Position numbers and translations under genes: made by a program | Assembly (NCBI RefSeq): GCF_015690345.1 | Contig: NZ_JADPUN010000166.1 | Span: 1-64,000 of the forward strand | DNA from: Plantactinospora alkalitolerans | GTDB taxonomy: Bacteria > Actinomycetota > Actinomycetes > Mycobacteriales > Micromonosporaceae | DNA: 64,000 bases | Direction of reading: 5' to 3' | The notes under the pieces: model-generated | Seen by the model: only the letters and a program-made list of their open reading frames with translations | What the model was told of the DNA's origin: nothing | Database searches by the model: none | Part shown: piece by piece, positions 1 to 8,469 of the stretch | How positions within the stretch are numbered: the first letter of the stretch is position 1 | How the letters are laid out: every line of letters starts with the position of its first letter

Positions 1-314
1 GTGGCGGGACTGATCGACGTCGCCGTACGGGGGGCGGCCGGCGGCGTCGCTCCGGTGGGTCCTTCCCCGCCCGACGCCGCACGCGGTGCCGGTGCCGGTG
101 CCGGTGCGGGTGCGGGCGCTGGTGCCGGTGTCGGTGCGGGTGCGGGTGTCGGTGCGGGTGCGGGTGCGGGTGCGGGTGCGGATGCGGGTGCGGGTGCTGG
201 TGCGGCAACCGCTACCGATACCGCCGGAGCCTGGGTGGTCCGCCCGTCCTTCGGGCTGAAGGTGCCCGGGTCCCCGCTCGGTTCTCCCGGATTCGTCGCG
301 GCCGTGTCGCTCAT
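1..314 (-). CDS. N-terminal fragment of a protein with an Ala-Pro repeat linker (cut by window edge)
   Basis: An open frame begins at ATG 314, overlapping the histidine kinase stop as ATGA, and stays open for 104 codons to the window edge. About 30 polar residues (start MSDTAATNPGEPSGD) are followed by a long Ala-Pro run with occasional Thr and Ser (roughly residues 40-75), then a Gly/Pro/Thr-rich stretch. The run is encoded by a GC-only microsatellite. The coupling to the kinase argues for a third member of this two-component operon. Cytosolic Pro/Ala linkers like this often precede a membrane domain, but none is visible here. I cannot assign a family; a multi-pass protein of the DUF4153/DUF4173 type is only a guess from memory of similar operons. 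Confidence 0.6.
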   Translation of the reverse strand, partial: MSDTAATNPGEPSGDPGTFSPKDGRTTQAPAVSVAVAAPAPAPASAPAPAPAPAPTPAPAPTPAPAPAPAPAPAPAPRAASGGEGPTGATPPAAPRTATSISPA

Positions 315-1426
315 CGCGGTACCTCCACCGTCGTGGGGTTGGCGGACGTACCGGCGGCGACCGGGAGAGTCACCCGGATCTGACAGCCGACCGCTCGTCG
401 TGATCCGTTCGGCGGCCCGGTCCCGGTCATCGGCCGGTCGGCGACGGCGATCGTGCCGCCGTGCAGTTCCACCACCCAGTGCGCGATCGCCAGACCGAGG
501 CCGGTGCCGCCGTCGCCGGTCCGCTCGCCCCGGGTGAAGCGTTCGAAGACCTCCGGCCGGAGCCGTGCGGGGATGCCCTCACCCTCGTCGGTCACCTCGA
601 ACCGCAACTCGTCCGCCACCCGCTTCGCGGCGACGAGTACCCGCCCGCCCACCGGGCTGTGCCGGGCGGCGTTGTCGAGCAGGTTCGCGAAGACCTGGTG
701 CAGTCGCCGGGGATCGGCCTCGACGTGCAACGGCGCCGGCTGCTGGCGTACCTCGAACCGGACCTCGCGCCCGGCACCGGCCGCGTTGACCGCGGCCTGC
801 TGGACGACCTCGTCCAGGAACTCCGCGACGTCGATGTTCTCTCGGCGCAGCGGTAGCACCCCGGCGTCGAGCCGGGACAGGTCGAGCAGGTCGGCGACCA
901 GGTGACCGAGCCGCTCGGTCTGGGTCAGCGCGACCCGCAGGGTGGACAGGTCCGGCTCGGCCACGCCGTCGACGATGTTCTCCAGTACGCCCTGCAGGGC
1001 GGTGATCGGGGTACGCAGCTCGTGTGAGACGTTCGCGATCAGTTCCCGGCGTCGCCGGTCGGCCTCGGCCAGGTCGCCCGCCATCTGGTTGAAGGCGGCG
1101 GCCAGTTCACCGACCTCGTCCCGAGATGTCGCCCGGACCCGTCGGGTGTAGTCGCCCCGGGCCATCGCCCGGGCCGCAGCGGTCATCTCGCGCAGCGGAG
1201 AGGTCATGCCGTGGGCGAGGAACTGCGAGGTGAGCAGGGCCACGCCGCAGGCGGTGCCAGCGGTCCACCAGGGGATCCAGCCGATGCCGATGATGAACAC
1301 GGCCAGCCCGGCAGCTCCCGAGCCGACCATCAGGATGCCCAGCTTCAGCTTGATCGACCAGATCGGGTCCAGCGGTCGGGGCAGGACGTCGAGGGCAGAG
1401 TTGAACCCGCTCCAGAACCTGGTCAC
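311..1426 (-). CDS. Two-component sensor histidine kinase (HAMP, HisKA, HATPase)
   Basis: A 371-residue membrane kinase that should autophosphorylate and pass phosphate to the adjacent regulator. Two membrane helices (about residues 28-47 and 51-70) are separated by only a few residues (IPWW), so there is almost no extracellular sensor and the signal is probably read within the membrane or by a partner. HAMP follows (about 70-125), then the H-box VSHELRTP, the N-box DNAARHSP, the G1 motif DEGEGIP and the G2 motif GTGLGLAI. The GTG start at 1426 overlaps the regulator stop as GTGA; a longer in-frame reading upstream is only a shadow of the regulator gene. The layout resembles BaeS. The stimulus is unknown. 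Confidence 0.93.
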   Translation of the reverse strand: MTRFWSGFNSALDVLPRPLDPIWSIKLKLGILMVGSGAAGLAVFIIGIGWIPWWTAGTACGVALLTSQFLAHGMTSPLREMTAAARAMARGDYTRRVRATSRDEVGELAAAFNQMAGDLAEADRRRRELIANVSHELRTPITALQGVLENIVDGVAEPDLSTLRVALTQTERLGHLVADLLDLSRLDAGVLPLRRENIDVAEFLDEVVQQAAVNAAGAGREVRFEVRQQPAPLHVEADPRRLHQVFANLLDNAARHSPVGGRVLVAAKRVADELRFEVTDEGEGIPARLRPEVFERFTRGERTGDGGTGLGLAIAHWVVELHGGTIAVADRPMTGTGPPNGSRRAVGCQIRVTLPVAAGTSANPTTVEVPR

Positions 1427-2109
1427 GGCTGTACCTCCAACGCGTAACCGACCCCGTGGACGGTGCGGATCAGGTCGGCGCCGAGCTTGCGGCGGAGCGC
1501 CTTGACGTGACTGTCGACGGTTCGGGTGCCGGAGCCGTCCATCCAGCCCCAGACGTCGGCGAGCAGGCGTTCCCGGGGCAGCACCATCCGGGGACGGTTG
1601 GCGAAGTGTGTCAGCAGGTCGAACTCGGTCGGGGTCAGGTGCGCCTCGACGCCCTCGCGCCGGACCCGGCGTTCCGCCTGGTTGATTTCGAGGTTTCCGA
1701 TCCGGAGGATCTCGGTCCCGGTACGCGCCGCGCTGCTGGCCCGGTCGACCCGGCGCAACAGGGCGTGTACCCGGGCCGCCAGCTCGCGCAACGAGAACGG
1801 CTTGGTCAGGTAGTCGTCGGCGCCGACGGCGAGCCCGACAAGCAGGTCCGTCTCGTCGTCCCGGGCGGTCAGCATCAGCACCGGGACCGGTCGGTCGGCC
1901 TGGATCCGCCGGCACACCTCCAGCCCGTCGAAGCCGGGCAGCATCACGTCCAGGACGACCAGTTCGGGGCGACCCGTCCGGAACGCCTCGACGCCGTCCG
2001 GCCCGGTCCGGGCGATCGCCACCAGGAAGCCCTCGGCGCGCAGCCGGGCCGCGACCGACTCGGCGATGGTGCGTTCGTCCTCGACGACCAGGATCCGGCG
2101 TTCCGTCAT
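1423..2109 (-). CDS. OmpR/PhoP-family response regulator
   Basis: A 228-residue two-domain regulator. The receiver domain has the acidic pair at residues 10-11, the phospho-acceptor Asp54 (VVLDVMLPG) and the LTKPF lysine. The C-terminal winged helix contains the usual RERLLADVWG and RTVDSHVKALRRKLG segments. The ATG at 2109 is the first gene of the operon, ahead of the kinase and the truncated third gene. The upstream region holds a cluster of DnaA-box-like sequences (2155-2193). The family is certain; target genes cannot be told from the sequence. Confidence 0.95.
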   Translation of the reverse strand: MTERRILVVEDERTIAESVAARLRAEGFLVAIARTGPDGVEAFRTGRPELVVLDVMLPGFDGLEVCRRIQADRPVPVLMLTARDDETDLLVGLAVGADDYLTKPFSLRELAARVHALLRRVDRASSAARTGTEILRIGNLEINQAERRVRREGVEAHLTPTEFDLLTHFANRPRMVLPRERLLADVWGWMDGSGTRTVDSHVKALRRKLGADLIRTVHGVGYALEVQP

Positions 2110-2154
2110 GGCCCTGACTGTAGGGACCGCCCGTGTGTGATCGTGGAGCGCGTT

Positions 2155-2193
2155 GTGAACAACCTGTGGAGAACCGCGCTGCCCTGTGGATAA
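2155..2193. promoter_or_regulatory. Cluster of DnaA-box-like 9-mers upstream of the response regulator
   Basis: TGTGAACAA (2155-2163), TGTGGAGAA (2165-2173) and TGTGGATAA (2185-2193) lie in one orientation. The last is the exact complement of the consensus box TTATCCACA. They sit 45-85 bp upstream of the regulator start, within its probable promoter. DnaA binding is inferred from the match alone. Confidence 0.4.
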
Positions 2194-2299
2194 CCCCCGG
2201 GGCTGGGAAAAGCGCCAGCCGACGCGCCCGCACCGCGTGGTCTGCGGCGGCGGGGCGTGCGGAGGCGGGGTCTGCGGAGCGGGCGTCCGGAGGCGGGTG

Positions 2300-2863
2300 T
2301 CAGGTGTGCAGGTCGGCGGCGGTCAGCAGACTGTCGAGGCGGAGTTCCCGGGCCATCTCCGGCGAACACTCGGCGACCAGCGCCGCGGTGCCGAGCGCCG
2401 TACCGCCCCGGATGGTGATGACCTCGTAGAGGGCGCGTATCTGGGCGCCACTGGCCACCCAGTCGTCCACCACCAGTACCCGGTCGGCCGGACCGAGGTG
2501 CCGGTTCCGTACGCCGAGGGCCAGTCGCCGCCCCCGGTAATCGGAGTCGGTCCAGGCCCAGGTGGTGGGCTCGGCGATCCGCCGGTCCCCGGTGTTCTTG
2601 TACGCCGGGACAAAACCGACACCGAGCGCGTTCGCCACGAGTGGGCCCAGTAGCAGGCCGGTCACCTCCGGCGCGATCACGACGCTGGGACGCTCGTCCC
2701 GGAAGGGCTCGGCCAGCGCTGGTCCGAGACCGGCGAGGATGGCCGGGTCCCGCCACCAGCCGGACGAGTCACTGACCAGGTGGGTGCTCTCCGGTCCCGG
2801 GTCGGTCCACCGGAACCCCTCGACCAGTCGTTTTCTCAGCTCGGCCCGTCGCACGCAGACCAT
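2300..2863 (-). CDS. Phosphoribosyltransferase-family protein
   Basis: A 187-residue type I phosphoribosyltransferase fold. The PRPP-binding loop is seen as RVLVVDDWVASGAQ, preceded by the hood-side segment VVIAPEVTGLLLGPLVANAL. It resembles adenine phosphoribosyltransferase-like salvage enzymes, but the base specificity cannot be read. I start it at ATG 2863 because GGAG lies about 9 bases upstream; a longer in-frame reading to 2965 has no ribosome site and low-quality sequence. It is divergent from the RlpA-like gene. It could equally be a regulatory PRTase homologue. Confidence 0.8.
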   Translation of the reverse strand: MVCVRRAELRKRLVEGFRWTDPGPESTHLVSDSSGWWRDPAILAGLGPALAEPFRDERPSVVIAPEVTGLLLGPLVANALGVGFVPAYKNTGDRRIAEPTTWAWTDSDYRGRRLALGVRNRHLGPADRVLVVDDWVASGAQIRALYEVITIRGGTALGTAALVAECSPEMARELRLDSLLTAADLHT

Positions 2864-3043
2864 CTTGCGGCACTCCGGCGGACCGGTTCGCGGTACGGGC
2901 ACGTCCGACCCAGCCGGGATCGGATGATCGGCTACACGTTTCACCACATAAACGGGCAAAAGCACATGATCACGTTGACTTCCGAAGTACCTGTCTCGTT
3001 ACGGTCCGACCCGATCCATGTCGTCGTACGAGGGGAAGTGCCG

Positions 3044-3685
3044 GTGGCCGGGAGACATGTCCGAGCTCGAATCTTCAGGACGCCGACCGGTCTGGTGGCC
3101 GCCGGTGCGGTGGCGGTCGCGCTGGTCGGCGCGGGTGCCGCCGGGGCGGTACGGCTCGGCACCGAACCCGCCGCCAACTCGTCGTCGGTGCCGCTGGTGA
3201 CCGCCCCGGTCGTACCGGGCAGCCCGAACGTACTGCCGACGACCTCGACCAGCCCGGCGCCGACCAGCCCCGATCCGACCCGTTCGGCCGAGCACTCCTC
3301 CCGGTCCAGCACCCGGCCGACGCCGAGCCCGACCCGTTCCGCCGCGACGAAGCGACCCGCCACGACGAAGCGGTCGGCCTCGACGCCGACGGTCCGAGTG
3401 GTCGACACCGGCTCCTGCGGCGCGTCGTACTACGACCAGGGACAGGTCACCGCGAACGGGGAGGCGTTCAATCCCGACGGGTTGACCGCCGCGCACAAGA
3501 CCCTGCCGTTCAACACCCGGGTCCGGGTGACCAATCCGGCCAATGGCAAGTCGGTGGTGGTCCGGATCAACGACCGGGGGCCGTACATCGACGGGCGTTG
3601 CATCGACCTGTCCCGAGGGGCGTTCCAGGCGATCGCCTCGTTGGACCAGGGTGCGCTCGACGTGCGGTACGAGGTCCTCGGCTGA
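3044..3685 (+). CDS. Secreted RlpA-like double-psi beta-barrel protein
   Basis: About 213 residues. A short basic N-terminus and a hydrophobic helix (LVAAGAVAVALVGAGAAGA) act as signal or anchor. A Ser/Thr/Pro/Arg-rich linker of about 90 residues follows, then the C-terminal RlpA/barwin-like domain beginning CGASYYDQG and containing VRINDRGPY and CIDLSRGAF. In RlpA the corresponding Asp is needed for lytic transglycosylase action on denuded glycan strands, so a cell-wall role is likely. The start is uncertain: GTG 3044 has AGGGG eight bases upstream, while in-frame ATG 2966 has no clear ribosome site. I looked for a c-di-AMP riboswitch, common before such genes in actinobacteria, and saw none. 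Confidence 0.82.
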   Translation: MAGRHVRARIFRTPTGLVAAGAVAVALVGAGAAGAVRLGTEPAANSSSVPLVTAPVVPGSPNVLPTTSTSPAPTSPDPTRSAEHSSRSSTRPTPSPTRSAATKRPATTKRSASTPTVRVVDTGSCGASYYDQGQVTANGEAFNPDGLTAAHKTLPFNTRVRVTNPANGKSVVVRINDRGPYIDGRCIDLSRGAFQAIASLDQGALDVRYEVLG

Positions 3686-3695
3686 TCGGCGCACC

Positions 3696-3780
3696 GTGAC
3701 CGGGCGACTCGATGTTGTGACCGGGCGACTCGGCGCCGTGACCGAGTGACTCGGTGGCGCCGGGACCGGGCGACTCGGCC
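3696..3780. repeat. Short tandem repeats, period about 21 bp
   Basis: GTGACCGGGCGACTCG occurs at 3696-3711 and 3717-3732. Diverged copies follow at 3738-3753 and about 3763-3779. Spacers are 5-8 bp. The array sits directly 3' of the RlpA-like gene. Confidence 0.85.
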
Positions 3781-3912
3781 GGGGCGTGGCGGGGTGACGG
3801 CGGTGCGTGTTCGCCGGGCCGGCGAAATGATCACAGATTGTTCATTCGACGTGCAACGGCTGGCTGACTCGGCGATGTCGTCCGGCGAAACCGGGGCGGT
3901 TGACTGCGCCAG

Positions 3913-5100
3913 GTGGCCAGAACCCGATCGGACGAGGAGCCAACTTCGTTCAATCGCGCTTGTCGATCAGGCATGCTGTTCGGCGTACCCATGCGAATGA
4001 TGCCGTCGGGCGATGGCCCGATGAGCCCTGGCTCCCGCGCCGGTCTCGGCGCGGCCATTGTGCTGCTCGCACTCGTCTCCGTGGTGGAGCTCGCGGACGA
4101 CTCGAAGGTCAACTATGTCGGCCTGGTCGCGGCGGCGCCGTTCCTGGCCGCGGCGTTCGCGTCCTGGCGGATGGTGCTGGCGGTCGGGGTGATCGCGACC
4201 GTGCTGGCGGTGTCCCTGGCCTGGGGTGGGCATGTGGTTCCGCTGGCCGCCTCGGTCAACATCGTCGGCGTCCTCCTCGCCACGGCGATCGCCGCGCTGT
4301 TCGCGGTGATCCGGCAACGGCAGGCCGACCGGATCGCCGAATTGTCCAAACTCGCATCAGTGGCCCAACAAGCCGTACTGCGTCCGGTCGGTCCACAGGT
4401 CGGCAGCCTGGCGGTGGCGGGCCACTACATCTCGTCCACGGCGGCGGCGGACATTGGCGGCGACCTCTACGAGGCGATCGACACACCGTACGGAGTGCGG
4501 ATCATCATCGGAGACGTCCGGGGCAAGGGTCTGGACGCGGTCCGACTGGCCAGCATCGTGCTCGGCTCCTACCGGCACGTCGCCTACGAACGGGCCGACC
4601 TGCGGGCGATCGTCGCCGACCTCGACCGGGCGGTGGCGCGCAACGTCGGCGACGAGGACTTCGTGACGGCGGCCCTGGTCGAGGAGCGGGGCGGCACGCT
4701 GACGATCGTGAACTGTGGCCATCCGGCGCCGTTGCTGCTCCGGGGCGGCCAGGTGATTCCGATGGAGCCGCCGGCACCCGCGCCGCCGCTGGGCTTCATG
4801 CCGGTGGTCCGGCCCAGGGTCGAGCGGCTCGAGCCCGGCGACCGGCTGCTGCTGTTCACCGACGGACTCGGCGAGGCACGCCGGGACGGCGAGTTCTTCC
4901 CGACGGCGGACCGGGCCTGGCGGCTGCTCGGGCACGGCACCGTGGCCGACGGGCTGGCCTCGCTGGAGTCGGCGCTGGTCGAGTGGGTGCGGGGCCGGCT
5001 CGACGACGACATCGCCCTGGTGCTCATGGAGTACCCGGGACCGCGCTCGGCAACCACCACCGCCGTACCGAGCTGGGAGGTCGGCGCCGCCGACGGCTGA
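3913..5100 (+). CDS. Membrane-anchored PP2C (SpoIIE-type) serine/threonine phosphatase
   Basis: Up to 395 residues. Several hydrophobic helices in the N-terminal third (VGLVAAAPFLAAAF, VNIVGVLLATAIAALFAVI) are followed by a coiled linker and a SpoIIE/RsbU-like phosphatase domain from about residue 165. Metal-ligand motifs are visible: DIGGDLYEA, IIIGDVRGKGLDA, LFTDGLGEAR and the terminal DDDIALVLM. Such enzymes usually dephosphorylate STAS-domain anti-sigma antagonists, but no STAS or anti-sigma gene is adjacent, so the partner is elsewhere. The start is unresolved: GTG 3913, ATG 3973, 3991 or 4021 are all in frame and none has a strong ribosome site. The helices begin after 4021, so the topology does not depend on the choice. 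Confidence 0.85.
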   Translation: MARTRSDEEPTSFNRACRSGMLFGVPMRMMPSGDGPMSPGSRAGLGAAIVLLALVSVVELADDSKVNYVGLVAAAPFLAAAFASWRMVLAVGVIATVLAVSLAWGGHVVPLAASVNIVGVLLATAIAALFAVIRQRQADRIAELSKLASVAQQAVLRPVGPQVGSLAVAGHYISSTAAADIGGDLYEAIDTPYGVRIIIGDVRGKGLDAVRLASIVLGSYRHVAYERADLRAIVADLDRAVARNVGDEDFVTAALVEERGGTLTIVNCGHPAPLLLRGGQVIPMEPPAPAPPLGFMPVVRPRVERLEPGDRLLLFTDGLGEARRDGEFFPTADRAWRLLGHGTVADGLASLESALVEWVRGRLDDDIALVLMEYPGPRSATTTAVPSWEVGAADG

Positions 5101-5199
5101 GCCGCGCCGAACCGGGGGACCGGGCCGGCGGCGGTCGGCAGCGGGGTCGGGTTCCCGGCACTGTGGCATTCCTCACTGGTCTGACCGGCTCCGGGCGTA

Positions 5200-5238
5200 C
5201 TACCCGCGAGTAATATAGCCCGTGTTACTGCTGGGTAA
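5200..5238. promoter_or_regulatory. Double palindromic operator-like sites before the acyl-CoA dehydrogenase
   Basis: CTACCCGCGAGTAAT (5200-5214) read in reverse is ATTACTCGCGGGTAG. TTACTGCTGGGTAA lies at 5225-5238 inside a perfect GTTAC-N6-GTAAC repeat. Both fit TTACT-N4-GGTA with centres 25 bp apart, 25-60 bp upstream of the start codon. TetR-type regulators of fatty-acid breakdown use palindromes of this kind; which regulator binds here is unknown. Confidence 0.55.
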
Positions 5239-5262
5239 CCTGTGTGCGGAAGCGGGGGGCAA

Positions 5263-7155
5263 ATGACCCACTACAGGAGCAATCGGCGCGACATCGAGTT
5301 CAACCTCTTCGAGGTCTTCGGCGCGGACCAGACGTTCGGCGTCGGCCCGTACTCCGAACTGGACGCCGACACCGCTCGGAGCGTCCTCGCCGAGGTCGAC
5401 CGGCTGGCCCGCGAGGACCTGGCGGTCAGTTACGCCGAGAGCGACCGCAATCCGCCGGTGTTCGATCCGGCCAACCACACCGCGGCGCTGCCCGAGGCGT
5501 TCAAGAAGTCCTACCGGGCACTGATGGAGTCGGACTTCTGGCGGATGGACCTGCCCGCCGAGTTGGACGGCACACCCGCCCCGCGCGCCCTGTGGTGGTC
5601 GGCCGCCGAGCTGATCCTCGGCGCCAACGCACCACTCTGGATGTACGCCAGCGGTCCGTCGTTCGCACACACCCTCCACCGCGAGGGCACCGAACAGCAG
5701 AAGAAGTGGGCCAAGCTCTTCGTCGAGAAGCAGTGGGCCTCCACCATGGTGCTCACCGAACCCGACGCGGGCTCGGACGTGGGCGCGGGGCGGACCCGGG
5801 CGATCCCGCAGCCGGACGGTTCCTGGCACATCGAGGGCGTCAAGCGGTTCATCACCAGTGGTGAGCACGACCTGACCGACAACATCATCCACTATGTCCT
5901 GGCCCGACCGGTCGGCGTGGAGGGTGCCGGCGGCCCGGGTACCAAGGGCCTGTCGCTGTTCGTGGTTCCCAAGTTCCACTTCGATTCGGAGACCGGCGAA
6001 CTGGGCGACCGCAACGGCGTCTACGCGACGAACCTCGAACACAAGATGGGCCTCAAGGTTTCGAACACCTGCGAGATGACCTTCGGCGAGCATGGTGTTC
6101 CGGCCAAGGGCTGGCTGCTGGGCGACGTACACGACGGCATCCGGCAGATGTTCCTGATCATCGAGTACGCCCGGATGATGGTCGGCACCAAGGCCATCGC
6201 CACGCTCTCCACCGGCTACCTCAACGCGCTGGAGTACGCGAAGAACCGCGTCCAGGGTGCCGACCTGCTCCGGTCGACCGACAAGAACGCCCCTCGGGTG
6301 ACCATCACCCACCATCCGGACGTGCGCCGCTCACTGATGTTGCAGAAGGCGTACGCCGAGGGCCTGCGCGCGCTGGTCTGCTACACGGCGACCTGGCAGG
6401 ACCGGATCAACCTGGCCGAGGCGGCCGGCGACGAGTCGACCGTCAAGCTCGCCAAGGGCGTGAACGACCTGTTGCTGCCGTTGGTCAAGGGTGTCGGTTC
6501 GGAGCGGGCGTACGAGATGCTCGGTCACGAGTCGTTGCAGACGTTCGGCGGCTCCGGTTTCCTCCAGGACTACCCGTTGGAGCAGTACGTCCGCGACGCG
6601 AAGATCGACACCCTCTACGAGGGAACCACGGCGATCCAGAGCCTCGACCTGTTCTTCCGGAAGATCGTCAGGGACCGGGGCGTGAGCCTGATGGCCGTGG
6701 CCGGCGAGATCCAGGGCTTTGTCGAGTCCGGGGTCGGTTCCGACCCGGTGCCCGCGGTGTCCGCCGAGCCGGTCGACGGTCAGCTCAAGGAGGAGCGGTT
6801 GGCGCTGGGCCGGGCGCTCGGTGAGGTGCAGAGCATGCTCGGCACCATGACCGGATGGCTGGCGGAGGCCCAGGGTGACGATCCGCGCGCGATGTACAAG
6901 ATCGGGCTCGCCAGCCGTCGCTTCCTGCTGGCGGTCGGTGACCTCGTCGTCGGCTGGCTGCTGCAACGGCAGGCCGAGGTGGCCCTCCGGGCGTTGAGCT
7001 CGGAGGTGTCCGAGGCGGACAAGGCGTTCTACACCGGGAAACTGGCCGCCGCCCGGTTCTTCGCCCGCGAGGTCCTGCCCCGGATCGGTGCCGACCGTCG
7101 CATCGTCGAGGGCGCCGACCTCGAGTTGATGGAGTTGGCCGAGGACGTCTTCTGA
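5263..7155 (+). CDS. Acyl-CoA dehydrogenase, large (about 630 residues)
   Basis: FAD-dependent enzyme expected to make trans-2-enoyl-CoA from acyl-CoA in fatty-acid beta-oxidation. At 630 residues it is longer than classical short- or medium-chain enzymes (about 390) and matches the FadE5-like group with N- and C-terminal extensions. Visible: the N-terminal helical domain, the middle-domain signature [11 protein letters not shown] followed by a beta-domain with [11 protein letters not shown], and the C-terminal helical domain with [20 protein letters not shown] and [15 protein letters not shown], which carries the region of the catalytic glutamate. ATG 5263 is chosen because a G-rich ribosome site lies just before it; the frame opens slightly earlier. 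Two operator-like palindromes precede it and a strong hairpin follows. Confidence 0.95.
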   Translation: MTHYRSNRRDIEFNLFEVFGADQTFGVGPYSELDADTARSVLAEVDRLAREDLAVSYAESDRNPPVFDPANHTAALPEAFKKSYRALMESDFWRMDLPAELDGTPAPRALWWSAAELILGANAPLWMYASGPSFAHTLHREGTEQQKKWAKLFVEKQWASTMVLTEPDAGSDVGAGRTRAIPQPDGSWHIEGVKRFITSGEHDLTDNIIHYVLARPVGVEGAGGPGTKGLSLFVVPKFHFDSETGELGDRNGVYATNLEHKMGLKVSNTCEMTFGEHGVPAKGWLLGDVHDGIRQMFLIIEYARMMVGTKAIATLSTGYLNALEYAKNRVQGADLLRSTDKNAPRVTITHHPDVRRSLMLQKAYAEGLRALVCYTATWQDRINLAEAAGDESTVKLAKGVNDLLLPLVKGVGSERAYEMLGHESLQTFGGSGFLQDYPLEQYVRDAKIDTLYEGTTAIQSLDLFFRKIVRDRGVSLMAVAGEIQGFVESGVGSDPVPAVSAEPVDGQLKEERLALGRALGEVQSMLGTMTGWLAEAQGDDPRAMYKIGLASRRFLLAVGDLVVGWLLQRQAEVALRALSSEVSEADKAFYTGKLAAARFFAREVLPRIGADRRIVEGADLELMELAEDVF

Positions 7156-7202
7156 GCGTTTCCCGATCTCCCGCCGACCGATGGCGGTGATTCCCCGCTC
7201 GA

Positions 7203-7237
7203 CGGCGGCCGGCGAAGCAGTTGCTCGCCGGCCGCCG
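7203..7237 (+). terminator. Hairpin terminator after the acyl-CoA dehydrogenase
   Basis: A perfect 13-bp stem (7203-7215 with 7225-7237, arm CGGCGGCCGGCGA) and a 9-base loop, 50 bp past the stop. The T-tract after it is weak. Confidence 0.75.
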
Positions 7238-7323
7238 CGTTACTCTTGAGGCGATGCTAGGAGCAGTTTGACCTGATTTGTCATGAAAGCCCACGACCCA
7301 TCGCACGGGGGAGTGCAGCGGAC

Positions 7324-7593
7324 ATGGGCCTTGGTACGGGAATCTTTCTCATCACGTTGGGAGCCATCCTGACGTTCGCGATCCGAGCGAACATCTGGTG
7401 GCTCGACCTGCGCGCGGTCGGCTGGGTCTTCATCCTGGCCGGGCTCGGAGTGGTGGCTACCACCCTCTGGTACTGGCAGGACCGCAAGAAGCGCGCCCGG
7501 ACCCTGATCGTCGAGGAGAACCGGCTGTCGCATCCGACGGCGATGATGCCGCCGCCACCGGATCCGCCGCCACCGAGCGCCCCACCGACCTGA
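7324..7593 (+). CDS. DUF6458-like small membrane protein (first copy)
   Basis: An 89-residue protein with two hydrophobic helices (about residues 5-20 and 31-49), the WWLDLRAVGWVFILAG core typical of DUF6458, then a basic stretch and a Pro-rich tail (PPPPDPPPPSAPP). The function of the family is unknown. The ATG has GGGGGAG about ten bases upstream. A paralogue lies 900 bp downstream on the same strand with the sixA gene between them on the other strand. Confidence 0.8.
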   Translation: MGLGTGIFLITLGAILTFAIRANIWWLDLRAVGWVFILAGLGVVATTLWYWQDRKKRARTLIVEENRLSHPTAMMPPPPDPPPPSAPPT

Positions 7594-7654
7594 TCGGGGC
7601 GGGCCGGAACCATTGTTCTGCCCAGGCTGGCCCGAATCATCGGTGTCACGACGG

Positions 7655-8329
7655 TCAACCGCGCGCGGTGTGCCACTTCACGATCGGTCCGGCATTCTCG
7701 CGTACATCCGCCCACTCGTCGTCGATCCCGTGTATGACGATCCCGCTGGTACGCAGGCCGCCGGGGTCGGCATGTACCGGATCGAGCAGAGTGGACAGGT
7801 CTGAGATGGTCGGGTTGTGCCCGATCAGCAGCAGTGTCGTCGCGTGCGGGTCGGTGGAGCGGACGAGTTCGAGCAGGTCCGCCGCGTACCCGTGATAGAT
7901 CCGCGGTTCGTAGCGGACCGCCGGAACCCGGCGCTGCGTGGGCGCGGCACCCGCCGACATGGTCGTCGAGCGGTGTGGCGTGTCGGCGGGACCGCCGGGC
8001 GTCGGACCGGCGGGCGTCGGACCGGCGGCGTGGGCCGGCTCGACGGGACGGGTCGGCGGCGCTGCCATCCCGAGAGCGGCGTCGTGCCAGGTCTGCCGGG
8101 TGCGTTTCGCCGGGGAGCAGAGGACGACGGTCGGCAGGTAGCCGCCGTGGTCGAGCCAGGCGCCAGCGGCGGCGGCATCCGCGTGTCCCCGGGCGGTCAG
8201 CGGTCGCTCGGCGTCCGGCCCGCTGGTCGGTCGTTCGGCCTTCGCGTGCCGGAGCAGCACGAGTACCCGCTTCGGCGCCCTCGGTCGTCCACCGGCCCCG
8301 AACGGGCCGGACCCACTGGTGTCCGTCAC
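7655..8329 (-). CDS. sixA: SixA-like phosphohistidine phosphatase (histidine phosphatase family)
   Basis: About 224 residues. The RHAKAE motif (His28 the likely phospho-acceptor), the CSPAKRTRQTW arginine segment and the LLLIGHNPTISDL histidine define the branch-1 histidine phosphatase SixA, which removes phosphate from phosphohistidine proteins. Typical SixA is about 160 residues; here a Pro/Gly/Thr-rich insertion of about 50 residues containing short repeats (PTPAGPTPGGP) interrupts the middle, plus a 20-residue N-terminal extension. The start is uncertain: GTG 8329 lies 13 bases after GGAGG, and the frame is open to 8440. It converges on one DUF6458 gene and diverges from the other. Confidence 0.82.
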   Translation of the reverse strand: MTDTSGSGPFGAGGRPRAPKRVLVLLRHAKAERPTSGPDAERPLTARGHADAAAAGAWLDHGGYLPTVVLCSPAKRTRQTWHDAALGMAAPPTRPVEPAHAAGPTPAGPTPGGPADTPHRSTTMSAGAAPTQRRVPAVRYEPRIYHGYAADLLELVRSTDPHATTLLLIGHNPTISDLSTLLDPVHADPGGLRTSGIVIHGIDDEWADVRENAGPIVKWHTARG

Positions 8330-8469
8330 GTCGATCCCCACTCCTCCGTCTCGTTCAGCCCAGCTTGCCTGATTCGGATTTGAACCGCCTGGGTATGTCG
8401 ATGTGTGCCGCAACCGCACCGGTAGGCGGTGCTGGCGCAAGCCGGTCGAGAGCCTAGGAGGGCGACAAA

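Noticed and set aside
2864-3043. c-di-AMP (ydaO-type) riboswitch upstream of the RlpA-like gene
   Set aside because: The leader lacks the conserved ydaO segments and is too short and unstructured.
3696-3780. CRISPR-like array
   Set aside because: Spacers are only 5-8 bp, repeats are 16 bp and diverged, and no cas genes are present.
8366-8395. tRNA-like T-loop on the minus strand (GGTTCAAATCC)
   Set aside because: The flanking bases form only three pairs and no acceptor, anticodon or D arm can be fitted.
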